From: Gammaproteobacteria bacterium
GTDB taxonomy: Bacteria > Pseudomonadota > Gammaproteobacteria > Pseudomonadales > Cellvibrionaceae
Reading direction: 5' to 3'
Assembly: GCA_021151625.1 (NCBI GenBank)
Contig: JAGKWY010000019.1
Span: 49,856-113,855, forward strand
Length of the DNA: 64,000 nucleotides
Shown here piece after piece: positions 51,083 through 59,858 of the stretch. How positions within the stretch are numbered: the first letter of the stretch is position 1; the number at the start of each line of letters is the position of its first letter. The translations under genes and the position numbers were made by a program. The notes under the pieces were generated by a model. The model did not search any database, was not told where the DNA came from, and saw nothing but the letters and a program-made list of their open reading frames with translations.

Positions 51083-52882
51083 TTAGCTATCTATTTTCAA
51101 CACGGCGAAGAAAGCGGCTTGTGGGATTTCTACACTACCCACTTGCTTCATGCGCTTCTTACCGGCTTTTTGTTTTTCCAACAGCTTTTTCTTACGTGTA
51201 GCATCACCACCGTAACACTTAGCTGTTACGTCTTTACGCAAGGCTTTTACGGTAGAGCGAGCCACGATTTGACCACCAATTGCCGCTTGGATAGCAACGT
51301 CATACATCTGGCGTGGAATCAACTCTTTCATTTTTTCGGTGAGCGAACGCCCCATGCCATGCGCTTTATCGCGATGCACAATAATCGCCAGGGCATCCAC
51401 TTTCTCGCTGTTAATCAATACATCCAAACGCACCAGACTGGCCGCCTGGAAGCGCACAAAACTGTAGTCGAGTGATGCGAAGCCACGGCTTACCGACTTG
51501 AGGCGGTCAAAGAAATCCGTCACCACTTCGTTCATCGGCAATTCGTAACGCACCGATACCTGTGAACCAGTAAATTGCAGATCTTTCTGCACGCCGCGTT
51601 TTTCAATACACAGAGTAATAACGTTACCCAAATGTTCCTGTGGCACAAGGATATTCGCTTCAACAATCGGCTCGCGCATCTCCTCGATAGAACCCGGATC
51701 TGGCAGCTTGGATGGGTTATCGACATAGATAACTTCGCCGCCACGTTTAACCACTTCAAATACTACAGTTGGCGCGGTGGTGATCAGGTCGAGATCGTAT
51801 TCGCGCTCCAGGCGCTCCTGAATGATCTCCATGTGCAGCATGCCGAGGAAACCCACGCGAAAGCCAAAGCCCAGTGCATCCGAACTTTCCGGTTCATAGA
51901 ACAGGGAGGCATCGTTCAGGGTCAGCTTGGCCAGCGCTTCGCGGAAATCTTCGAAGTCATCAGAGCTAATCGGGAACATACCCGCGTAAACCTGCGGTTT
52001 GATCTTCTGGAAACCTTCCAGAGCTTCAACATCCGGGGTTTGCGCGTGGGTGATGGTATCGCCCACAGGTGCGCCGTGAATGTCTTTGATACCGGCAACC
52101 ACAAAACCCACTTCACCGGCTTTGAGTTCTTTTAATTGAGTAGGCTTGGGGCTGAATACGCCCACACCATCAACAATTTGTGCCTTGCCGATGGTTTTGG
52201 TGATGATCTTGTCTTTTAAACGCAGGGTGCCCTGCTTTACGCGCACCAGAGAGACAACCCCAAGGTAATTGTCGAACCAGGAGTCGATGATCAGTGCTTG
52301 CAAGGGCGCATCAACATCGCCGACCGGCGGAGGAACCAGGCGCACCAGCTCCTCCAGCACCTCTTCCATGCCCATTCCAGACTTGGCGGAGCAGCGCACG
52401 GCTTCAGTGGCATCAATACCAATAATGTCTTCAATTTCCTGTGCAACACGATCTGGCTCTGCCTGAGGCAAGTCCATCTTGTTCAGTACCGGAATCACTT
52501 CCAGACCTTGCTCGATCGCGGTATAGCAGTTGGCAACTGATTGGGCTTCTACGCCCTGCCCGGCATCCACTACCAGCAACGCACCTTCACAGGCGGCCAG
52601 AGAACGGGATACTTCATAGGTGAAGTCCACGTGGCCGGGAGTATCAATAAAGTTGAGTTGGTAGGTTTTGCCATCGCGCGCGTTGTAATGCAGGGTCACG
52701 CTGTGGGCTTTGATGGTGATGCCACGCTCACGCTCCAAGTCCATGGAATCAAGCACTTGCGCTTCCATTTCACGGTCACTCAGGCCGCCGCACATCTGGA
52801 TGAAGCGGTCGGCGATGGTGGATTTACCGTGGTCAATGTGGGCGATGATGGAAAAGTTGCGGATATGGCTCAGGTCAGTCAC
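51083..52882 (-). CDS. lepA: Elongation factor 4 (LepA)
   Basis: 599 residues, standard length. GTPase motifs AHIDHGKSTIADR, DTPGHVDF, NKMDLPQA; EF-G-like domains II, III and V; and the LepA-specific C-terminal domain ending RKKKLLEKQKAGKKRMKQVGSVEIPQAAFFAVL. The start is GTG 52882. In Pseudomonas lepA directly follows mucD; here about 5.5 kb of plus-strand genes separates them. Confidence 0.98.
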   Translation of the reverse strand: MTDLSHIRNFSIIAHIDHGKSTIADRFIQMCGGLSDREMEAQVLDSMDLERERGITIKAHSVTLHYNARDGKTYQLNFIDTPGHVDFTYEVSRSLAACEGALLVVDAGQGVEAQSVANCYTAIEQGLEVIPVLNKMDLPQAEPDRVAQEIEDIIGIDATEAVRCSAKSGMGMEEVLEELVRLVPPPVGDVDAPLQALIIDSWFDNYLGVVSLVRVKQGTLRLKDKIITKTIGKAQIVDGVGVFSPKPTQLKELKAGEVGFVVAGIKDIHGAPVGDTITHAQTPDVEALEGFQKIKPQVYAGMFPISSDDFEDFREALAKLTLNDASLFYEPESSDALGFGFRVGFLGMLHMEIIQERLEREYDLDLITTAPTVVFEVVKRGGEVIYVDNPSKLPDPGSIEEMREPIVEANILVPQEHLGNVITLCIEKRGVQKDLQFTGSQVSVRYELPMNEVVTDFFDRLKSVSRGFASLDYSFVRFQAASLVRLDVLINSEKVDALAIIVHRDKAHGMGRSLTEKMKELIPRQMYDVAIQAAIGGQIVARSTVKALRKDVTAKCYGGDATRKKKLLEKQKAGKKRMKQVGSVEIPQAAFFAVLKIDS

Positions 52883-53039
52883 AGGTGCTTAACTACTTTA
52901 ACGATGCACAATGACACTGCTGTCATTGCAGTTACATGACAAGAACGCAGTTAAATAACAACGGATGACTGTTATTTGGCTTGCGCAAGGACTCACTAAA
53001 CACTCACTCAATATCAACTACTCAATGGAACCTGAGACC

Positions 53040-53729
53040 ATGAACCACTCACGCTACAACATCTACACCCTGATTCACAAAGGACTGAGAGCAAGCCTGT
53101 GCCAAAACCTCGTCGATTTGGGAAAACTCGACGACACCGATGCAGAAGCTGTTACACACCAACTGGATATTACCGGAAGCTTATTGAATTTTTGTCGCGG
53201 ACACCTGGAGCACGAAAACAATTTTATTCATCCAGTTATTCAATCGCTGGATAAAAATCCCCTACAAACTCTTGATGATCACCATGAACACGAGACGGTG
53301 ATCGATGAATTGCAGCATAAGATCGCATTGATTAAGAACCTGTACAGCGCAGATAGAACCAAAGCGTTGGAATCTTTTTACAGTTCATTCACTTTATTTG
53401 TTGCAGAAAATTTTACCCACATGCGCATTGAAGAAACTCACAATGCGGAACTGCTGTGGAAATATTTTAGCGACGCAGAAATTCACGCAATTGAACAAAA
53501 ACTTGTTAGCTCACTATCACCCGAAGAAAACCTGCTAGGCTTATTGATGATCCTGCCCAGCATCACGCACTCTGAGCGCGTAACTTTCTTGCAGGGATTT
53601 CGCCAGGCAGTTCCCGCTGATGCATTTAATGGCACGCTCGCCATGCTTAAACCGCTTTTAACCGGTAAAGACTGGTTGAAATTAAACGCCGGTTTACATC
53701 TGGATCAGCAAACACACACTGCCGCCTGA
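53040..53729 (+). CDS. Hemerythrin HHE-domain protein
   Basis: 229 residues from ATG 53040 (GAG 5 nt upstream; ATG 53025 and the far upstream ATG 52965 are alternatives). The four-helix HHE pattern supplies iron ligands: His in TLIHKGLRAS, HLEHENNFIHP, DDHHEHETV and HMRIEETHN. Such proteins bind O2 or NO or act in iron-sulfur repair. The C-terminal 80 residues (LLGLLMILPSITHSERVTFL...) are an added helical domain. Divergent from lepA. Confidence 0.82.
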   Translation: MNHSRYNIYTLIHKGLRASLCQNLVDLGKLDDTDAEAVTHQLDITGSLLNFCRGHLEHENNFIHPVIQSLDKNPLQTLDDHHEHETVIDELQHKIALIKNLYSADRTKALESFYSSFTLFVAENFTHMRIEETHNAELLWKYFSDAEIHAIEQKLVSSLSPEENLLGLLMILPSITHSERVTFLQGFRQAVPADAFNGTLAMLKPLLTGKDWLKLNAGLHLDQQTHTAA

Positions 53730-53850
53730 TTTTTCGTTTTACATTTCTTTCTGCTTATACCTGTGGGGTCATCGATGCCAGATGCCCACAGGTCTTTTTC
53801 GCCGAAAATTTGTGTTACAAGCATTCACTCACCACAAATGGAATTCGATT

Positions 53851-54468
53851 ATGAAAAAAATCACTTATATTCTCACTCTGTTTTTCGCCATGATGCCGGG
53901 TTTGTTTTTTTCCAGCCCCAGCGCCGCAAACACCATTCCTGCGCCTGATACAGAATATTCCGGAGTGCGTACGGTAGTAACCGCCGAAGGCAGTTTTACC
54001 CAAACCGTACATCACTCGCACGGCAAAGAGCGTAATGAAATGCAGATGGAAGGAATGAGCATGGCGACTATTTTGCGTCCGGATAAAAAAGTTGCCTGGC
54101 AATTGATGCCCATGCAAAAAATGTATATGGAAATTGATTTAAAAAACGCCAACAAAATGTCAGGCAATGCACCTGACGATGTCACCATTGAAAAAGTGGG
54201 CAATGAAACCCAGGAGGGAATCACCACCACCAAATACAAAATCCTGATGAAAGATAAAAGCGCCGGAGGCTTCATCTGGCTATCGCCCGAGAATATTCCG
54301 GTAAAAATGGATTTTCTGAGCAAGGAAGGCAAGAACAAAAACCGTGTCACTATGACGTTAAAAAATTTAAAGGTAGAACCCCAGGAAGCAGCATTATTTG
54401 AATTACCTGCTGACTATCAGCCTATGCCAAGCATGGGCAATATGATGAAAAACTTTCGCCCGCAATAA
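53851..54468 (+). CDS. DUF4412-like exported protein
   Basis: 205 residues from ATG 53851 (signal peptide MKKITYILTLFFAMMPGLFFSSPSAA). The mature protein is rich in Met (QMEGMSMATILRPDKKVAWQLMPMQKMYMEIDL) and ends with a LolA/LppX-like beta pattern (YKILMKDKSAGGFIWLSPENIPVKMDFLSKEG). The fold suggests a periplasmic lipoprotein-carrier-like half barrel. It is the first of three exported proteins on this strand; the next gene starts 27 nt later. Confidence 0.72.
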   Translation: MKKITYILTLFFAMMPGLFFSSPSAANTIPAPDTEYSGVRTVVTAEGSFTQTVHHSHGKERNEMQMEGMSMATILRPDKKVAWQLMPMQKMYMEIDLKNANKMSGNAPDDVTIEKVGNETQEGITTTKYKILMKDKSAGGFIWLSPENIPVKMDFLSKEGKNKNRVTMTLKNLKVEPQEAALFELPADYQPMPSMGNMMKNFRPQ

Positions 54469-54495
54469 TCAGTAACGGAATTACACGGAGTTTTT

Positions 54496-55761
54496 ATGAT
54501 GAAACGACTACTCAGCGCGAGCTTTTTGTCATTCGCAATTTTCACCCCATCCGGTTTTGCCGATTGTGTGGCCGACCTGAGTGTGGCCGATGCAAAAAAA
54601 GCCTACCTGGAAGGAACCAATCTCGAAGCCCAGGGGCAATATTGGGATGCCATCAATAAATACGATATTGCGCAAGGTTACGTGTGTGAGGATGGTGGCA
54701 ACCCAATCGCCAAACAGGCACTAACCAAAGCTATTGCATTAGGTAGCAAACAAGGAAAATTGGAAGAGCAAAAAGGTAATTTATTCAAGGATGGTAAATT
54801 GGCCGGCGCATTTCAATACTACGAAAAAGGTGCGCAATTTGCTGCTGCCGACAAAGTCCTGATTGCTGCCCTGAAAAAAGCGCCCACGAATATTCAGCTG
54901 TCCGCTTTTGCCCAGGAACATTTTAAAGTGCGCGCACAGGACTATTTTGCCTCGAACAACAACATGGCGATTGAGGCGAGTGGCGGCTACAAGCTAGACC
55001 CATCCTTTGATCCCTATGTGGTGAGCCTGCCCCCAACCAATATCGAACGACTATTAAATAGCTATCAAACCCTGTTGCCAGACACCTACCTGCAAGCTTT
55101 GGCCAAACTTGAGCAGCAGAATGACGCCATTAAACCGGGTGACTTCATGGGCGCTATGAGCGTGCAGCAAGCCAGCACTCAATTTCAGCAGCAGTGGAAA
55201 AGCGATCGCATTGAAGATATCCGCAAAGCCTTTGATGAAGCCCATAGCTGGACCCAGCAAATCCGCGATTACAAAGAATCCGATCTGCTGCGTGCAAAAA
55301 TTGATAAAGCGCGTTTGGCCCACGCAGACAGACTGGCAAATTCTTATAGCAGCACAGTGAAGTTGTTGGAAAGTGCAATGGAATTTTATCGCCAGCAAGA
55401 CAAAGAAGCGCAAATAAAAGCACTGGAACAAAAAGCACGAAACTATGCGGATCAAGCCATGGCTGCAACGCAATACCAGCGCGCGAGCAACTTATATAGT
55501 TTAATTGGTGATTACGACAAGGAAGAACAGGCGCGCGCAAAACTGGATGCACAAGGCGAACAATTAGCGAAAGACGCGCAAATGGGTTCCGCAGCACAAA
55601 TTGCAGAAATGCAAAAAATGTATAGCGATCCTCAAAAAATCCAGGAACTGCAAAAACAAGCACAGGAAATGCAAAAACAAATGGAAGCGCAACAACAGAA
55701 AGGCAAGTCTGCTGAATATCAGAAGGAAACTGATGAACTGGAAGATGAGTTAGGGCTATAA
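54496..55761 (+). CDS. Exported helical-repeat/coiled-coil protein of unknown function
   Basis: 421 residues. A signal peptide (MMKRLLSASFLSFAIFTPSGFA) is followed by TPR-like helices (AKKAYLEGTNLEAQGQYWDAINKYDIAQGY, GNLFKDGKLAGAFQYYEKGAQFAAADKVLIAAL), a central domain with YQTLLPDTYLQALAKLEQQ, and a long Gln/Lys/Ala coiled coil at the end (EMQKMYSDPQKIQELQKQAQEMQKQMEAQQQ). GGAG lies 5-6 nt before the tandem ATGs. No family was recognised. Probably cotranscribed with the DUF4412 gene; the repeat element at 55776 separates it from the next gene. Confidence 0.7.
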   Translation: MMKRLLSASFLSFAIFTPSGFADCVADLSVADAKKAYLEGTNLEAQGQYWDAINKYDIAQGYVCEDGGNPIAKQALTKAIALGSKQGKLEEQKGNLFKDGKLAGAFQYYEKGAQFAAADKVLIAALKKAPTNIQLSAFAQEHFKVRAQDYFASNNNMAIEASGGYKLDPSFDPYVVSLPPTNIERLLNSYQTLLPDTYLQALAKLEQQNDAIKPGDFMGAMSVQQASTQFQQQWKSDRIEDIRKAFDEAHSWTQQIRDYKESDLLRAKIDKARLAHADRLANSYSSTVKLLESAMEFYRQQDKEAQIKALEQKARNYADQAMAATQYQRASNLYSLIGDYDKEEQARAKLDAQGEQLAKDAQMGSAAQIAEMQKMYSDPQKIQELQKQAQEMQKQMEAQQQKGKSAEYQKETDELEDELGL

Positions 55762-55775
55762 GTTCATACTATCCC

Positions 55776-55959
55776 GCATGGATTTCGTAATAGGTTCCGA
55801 GAATGTCGGAGACAAGGGCGAAGCAAGCGTTTGCAAAGCATGCTTTGCGCGCAGCTGAGCGCCATCAGATTTATCTGTTGGCAGGGCCGCATGCGGTCGA
55901 CGACAAGCCTACAGGGATGTATTCACGGCGTGTCTCGGAACCTATTACGGAATCCATGC
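55776..55959. repeat. 184-bp palindromic repeat element with 27-bp terminal inverted repeats
   Basis: Ends 55776-55802 and 55933-55959 are inverted copies matching at 26 of 27 positions. Inside are two perfect palindromes, GCAAAGCATGCTTTGC and CCGCATGCGG. The whole resembles a MITE- or BIME-like interspersed element. It has no transposase, lies in an intergenic gap, and adds a fortuitous in-frame 5' extension (from 55803) to the next gene. Confidence 0.75.
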
Positions 55960-56006
55960 ATGGCACATTGCTAACATTAAATAAAATACTACTCACAGGA
56001 ATGATC

Positions 56007-58295
56007 ATGACTCGACAAGGAATATTTGTTTTATCCATCGCTTCTTTTTTCTACACATCTATTTCATTAGCGAGCTCCGATGAACCCGAACCCGTTTATG
56101 CCGATGTAAAAATGGAAGGCCTGCCCTATGAAGGGGAAAACTGCGAAGGCGGAGACTGGAGCGTCCATTGGAAAGGGCCGGTGTATGTTGAAAATGGCCC
56201 CTTGGCAGATTTACTGATTAGTTACACTGCATTTGATACCAGCCACCCGGGCCAGCGCCCTATCCCATCAGTAAAATTTTCCAGCAAAAAGGTCACCTGT
56301 CGCGATAACGATGGCAAAGTGGTAATGACCGGTACTATTAACCAGAGAAATTCCAATAAAATCCAGTTAACCGTGAGCCTCGCGCAGAATGCTGCATTTA
56401 ATTCCCCGGCATTTATTTTTTCTGCTGATGAAATGGGTGCATGCAAAGTCAACGCATCGGGCAATGTGTTTGATTACCCCAATGTAATGACCAGCATTCA
56501 TACCGGGGCGCTCAACAGCATCAGCCCGGCGCTGGATATTACCCTGGACGATTTGAAAAAAGGATTTAATAAAACTTACAAATTTGATGGCACAGTTGTG
56601 GGCATTGCGCCCCTGTGCATGGGCCATCAATTGAAATCAGGCTCGGTAAATTTACGCTATAAATCTGGTGATGAAGACCCAACGGTTGCACTGGATGCAT
56701 GCTTGCATCTGGCCAAAAATGAAACCCGTGAAATTACTGCACAGGGATCACCTGATGGAGGCAATTATCTTTTCTCATCGAATCCCTCCAATGTATTAAC
56801 CATTAATCGCCAACAAAAAAATACTGCCAGCATCCTGGGAACCACACCAGGTAAAGGTGATGTCACTGTTGAATACACACGCAATGGAAAAACAGCCAGT
56901 ACGACCGTAGCTGGTAGCGTTGTTGATCTAGTCAGTATTAATAACGGCAGCGCGATTCCCAAACTTGGGCTCTATGATGTCGAGGGTAAAAAAATTGGTA
57001 CGACTTACAGTTTTCCCTTAAAGCTTGATCCAGTTGATGGTTATGTGCAGATGACGCTGGAAAATGACGTGCTGGCCAGCGTGGTAAATACCTCCACCAA
57101 CATTCAAATTCAGCCGGTGAAATTAGGCAAAACGGTAATGCAAGCCAAAACCCTGTGCGGAAGCAAAATTGGCAGCCCGATTCCCATTGAAATTGTTCGC
57201 TGCGATGATGAAGTACAGCAGCAACTTCGCACTAAAAAAGAAGCGCACAAACAACGACTGGATACAATAGTTAAGCGCATTACCGGATTAACTGGCGATA
57301 GCGAATTTCAACGCGCAGGAAAAGAAATCGCCAAAACCACCACAGAAATGGCGATAAAAACCGGTGAGACCATTATCAACACATTAACATTTAACGAAAC
57401 CAGACAGATTGAATTCGCTGCGAAAAATGGTATTTTTTTAAGCAAAGAAGTTATCGTCAACGGCAAAGCTCTCGAAATTGCCGGCACCGCTTGGGATGCA
57501 CTTAATCTTTACAATGATGCAAAAGAAGCCTATGACAATCCCGCTGATCGGGGGGCGACCCTTAAAGCCGCCATAGGTGCAGCCGTGCTAATAAGCCAAA
57601 AACAAGCTATTGCCCTCGCTAAAACTTATATCGAAGCTGGGCTCGCAGCGGAAAAATTTGGTCAGGACCTGGGAATTCTTGTCGGAGTTGCTGATCAGCT
57701 CGCCGAGTTGGAGCCGCAGCATAATAAATTAATAAAAGAATATATCCACATTAGCGATCACCTCGCCTTCTGCGAAAAATCACCGCCACCACCAAAACCC
57801 GACGAACCCAAACCACAACCACCTGAACCCGCACCGGATGATGAAACAGAAATTCCGGTAGAGGAGTTACCGCCGGATGAAATTCCCACCGAGGAAGCAC
57901 CAGAGCCGGAAGAACCCAAACAACCACCCAAAGAGGAAGACCCGCCGAAAAAAGTTTATGGATTAGCTTGCCGTATCCAGGACTTAAAAGCACCGGGAAC
58001 CGCACAGGCGCTGCGTGAATTAAAACAACTGTATGTCGCGCAACAGCAATCGCTGGCCAAGGCAAAAGCCGAATTGACTAATTGGCAAACCGCATTGGAG
58101 AAAATGAAACTTGCCAATGAAGGAACGGCAACAGAACGCGAGGCAGAATTTTTGAAATTTGAACAGTCGCACCAACAATTCTTACTTAATTCAGCCCAGC
58201 AAGGTGCCAAAAGTCTGGAGTTTATGATGGAAACTGAAGAGTGCCCGGAACGTTTAGAAATCAAATTCGATCAGATCAGAGCGCGCTACAACTGA
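56007..58295 (+). CDS. Large exported protein with Ig-like domain, Pro-rich segment and coiled-coil tail, unknown function
   Basis: 762 residues from ATG 56007, chosen because AGGA lies 7 nt upstream and a signal peptide follows (MTRQGIFVLSIASFFYTSISLASS). A Cys-containing beta region (about 25-220) comes first. A BIG2-like Ig domain (about 225-310: LAKNETREITAQGSPDGGNYLFSSNP ... GKGDVTVEYTRNGKTAST) is next. A helical middle (LTFNETRQIEFAAKNGIFLSKEVIVNGKALEIAGTAWDALNLYNDAKEAYDNP) follows. Then there is a 60-residue Pro/Glu-rich spacer (about 592-650) and a coiled coil. The middle looks like the helical domains of polymorphic exported proteins, but no known toxin or enzyme motif was seen. Confidence 0.7.
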   Translation: MTRQGIFVLSIASFFYTSISLASSDEPEPVYADVKMEGLPYEGENCEGGDWSVHWKGPVYVENGPLADLLISYTAFDTSHPGQRPIPSVKFSSKKVTCRDNDGKVVMTGTINQRNSNKIQLTVSLAQNAAFNSPAFIFSADEMGACKVNASGNVFDYPNVMTSIHTGALNSISPALDITLDDLKKGFNKTYKFDGTVVGIAPLCMGHQLKSGSVNLRYKSGDEDPTVALDACLHLAKNETREITAQGSPDGGNYLFSSNPSNVLTINRQQKNTASILGTTPGKGDVTVEYTRNGKTASTTVAGSVVDLVSINNGSAIPKLGLYDVEGKKIGTTYSFPLKLDPVDGYVQMTLENDVLASVVNTSTNIQIQPVKLGKTVMQAKTLCGSKIGSPIPIEIVRCDDEVQQQLRTKKEAHKQRLDTIVKRITGLTGDSEFQRAGKEIAKTTTEMAIKTGETIINTLTFNETRQIEFAAKNGIFLSKEVIVNGKALEIAGTAWDALNLYNDAKEAYDNPADRGATLKAAIGAAVLISQKQAIALAKTYIEAGLAAEKFGQDLGILVGVADQLAELEPQHNKLIKEYIHISDHLAFCEKSPPPPKPDEPKPQPPEPAPDDETEIPVEELPPDEIPTEEAPEPEEPKQPPKEEDPPKKVYGLACRIQDLKAPGTAQALRELKQLYVAQQQSLAKAKAELTNWQTALEKMKLANEGTATEREAEFLKFEQSHQQFLLNSAQQGAKSLEFMMETEECPERLEIKFDQIRARYN

Positions 58296-58353
58296 TTGAG
58301 ATCAACTCAGCCCCCAGCGTTGTTTGTCAGGGATGACAGCAATGCTGACTCAA

Positions 58354-58388
58354 AGAAAAACGCCGGCAATTTTTGCCGGCGTTTTTCT
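58354..58388. terminator. Bidirectional terminator between the orphan exported protein gene and mucD
   Basis: 16-bp perfect arms (core AAAACGCCGGCAA / TTGCCGGCGTTTT) around TTT with A/T runs on both sides, in the gap between convergent genes. Confidence 0.92.
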
Positions 58389-58424
58389 TTTGCTACCTAC
58401 TATTTTGAATATTCAGCAGATCAA

Positions 58425-59664
58425 CTATTTAATAATTACCGATCTGAATACCGGGCGATTCTGACGATAGAAGCGAACAGCTTGCGGTTCATTTTTCGGC
58501 AAGCCTTTTACCACCTTGTTGTAATCGGCAACGGATTTAATATCGCTAAATGCCAACTGGGTAATCACATCGCCCGCTTGTAAACCCGCCTCTGCGGCAG
58601 GGCTATCCGGTTTAACATCCTGCACTATCACACCCGCCTCAGCACCACCACGAGTACTGCGATCCAGCGGCGCAACTACCAGCCCTAACACATCCACCGA
58701 ATTTTCTACCGGCGCGCTGGCGGGGCGTTCAACTGCTTCTTCTGGCGATACCGGTAAAATACCCACAGTTACATTTAATGTCTGCTCTTTACCCTTGCGC
58801 ACAATCACTACCGGCACTTTGGATTTTGGTGCAGTTCTGCCAACCAGATAAGGCAAGTCACTGGAAGTATGCACATCATTGCCATTAAATTTGATAATCA
58901 AATCGCCATCTTTCAAACCGGATTTTGCGGCAGGGCCTTCAGGGTCTGCCTCACTGATCAAGGCACCCATGGGTTTATCAATCCCCAGTGAGCTGGCAAG
59001 GTCTTTATCCACATCCTGGATCATCACCCCCAACCAACCGCGATCTACACGACCTTTATCTTTTAGTTGTGCGACTACGTCTTGCGCCAGCGATGCAGGA
59101 ATCGCAAATGACAACCCGACAGAGCCACCACTGGGTGAATAAATTTGCGAGTTAATACCCACTACCTCACCATCCATATTAAATAGCGGACCACCAGAGT
59201 TGCCCGGGTTAATAGCTACGTCAGTTTGAATAAAGGGAACATAATTACTTTCATTATGCGCCGATGGAATACTGCGCCCAATCGCACTCACTATGCCCGC
59301 CGTTGCGGAATAATCCAGACCAAAAGGAGAACCGATTGCAACCACCCATTGCCCTACTTTCAATTTCTCATCCTTGGCCAAGGATAGTGTGGGTAAATTT
59401 TTCGCTTCGATTTTTAATAGCGCCAAATCCGAACGCTCATCGCTGCCGATTAACTTGGCGGTAAATTCGCGCTGGTCATTCAGAATCACAGTAATGTTAT
59501 CCATTTGATCTACCACATGATCATTGGTTAACACATAGCCATCATTGGAAATTTTCAATCAGCTGAGTAAAATCAGGCAGTTCAGCTGCAACACTGGAAA
59601 TAGAAATAAATACCAGACTGAGAACAGCAATAGTGTTCGTCCACTGGCGGGTCAATACTTGCAT
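58425..59664 (-). pseudogene. mucD: Periplasmic serine protease MucD/DegP, disrupted by an internal deletion
   Basis: The gene starts at ATG 59664 with a perfect AAGGAG and a signal peptide (MQVLTRQWTNTIAVLSLVFISISSVAA) followed by ELPDFTQLIEN, the normal MucD start. At about 59560 the frame jumps: the first frame ends NFQ-stop, and the protease continues in another frame from ISNDGYVLTNDHVV. Missing are about 60-80 residues, including the linker before the catalytic domain. The rest is intact: His in TNDHVV, Asp in SDLALLKIE, Ser in INPGNSGGPLF and two PDZ domains. No ATG with a signal peptide serves the second frame, so no exported protease is expected unless the junction is artificial. Confidence 0.88.
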
Positions 59665-59815
59665 AGTTAACTCCTTGATCAATAATTCGCTGGCTGCAGC
59701 CACCAGGCGCAGCACATACTCGCAACATGAGACTAAACGGAAACTAAAAAATTCCACCCGAACTGTAAAATCCGGGTTAAGAATAATTTGGGAATTGTGG
59801 TTAAAAAATGCAAGT

Positions 59816-59843
59816 CCCGGCGAATAATTCTCACTTCGCCGGG
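59816..59843. terminator. Hairpin downstream of motY
   Basis: CCCGGCGAA / TTCGCCGGG forms a 9-bp stem with a 10-nt loop, 15 nt after the motY stop. On the minus strand it is followed by ACTTGCATTTTTT. Terminator or mRNA-end structure. Confidence 0.55.
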
Positions 59844-59858
59844 TTTATCTCTGCAAGA

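Noticed and set aside
55803..56006. 68-residue N-terminal extension of the large Ig-like protein
   Set aside because: It is translation of the palindromic repeat element; a signal peptide with a ribosome site starts at 56007.
59542..59664. Separate small exported protein ending in IENFQ
   Set aside because: It is the normal MucD N-terminus cut by the frame-shifting deletion.
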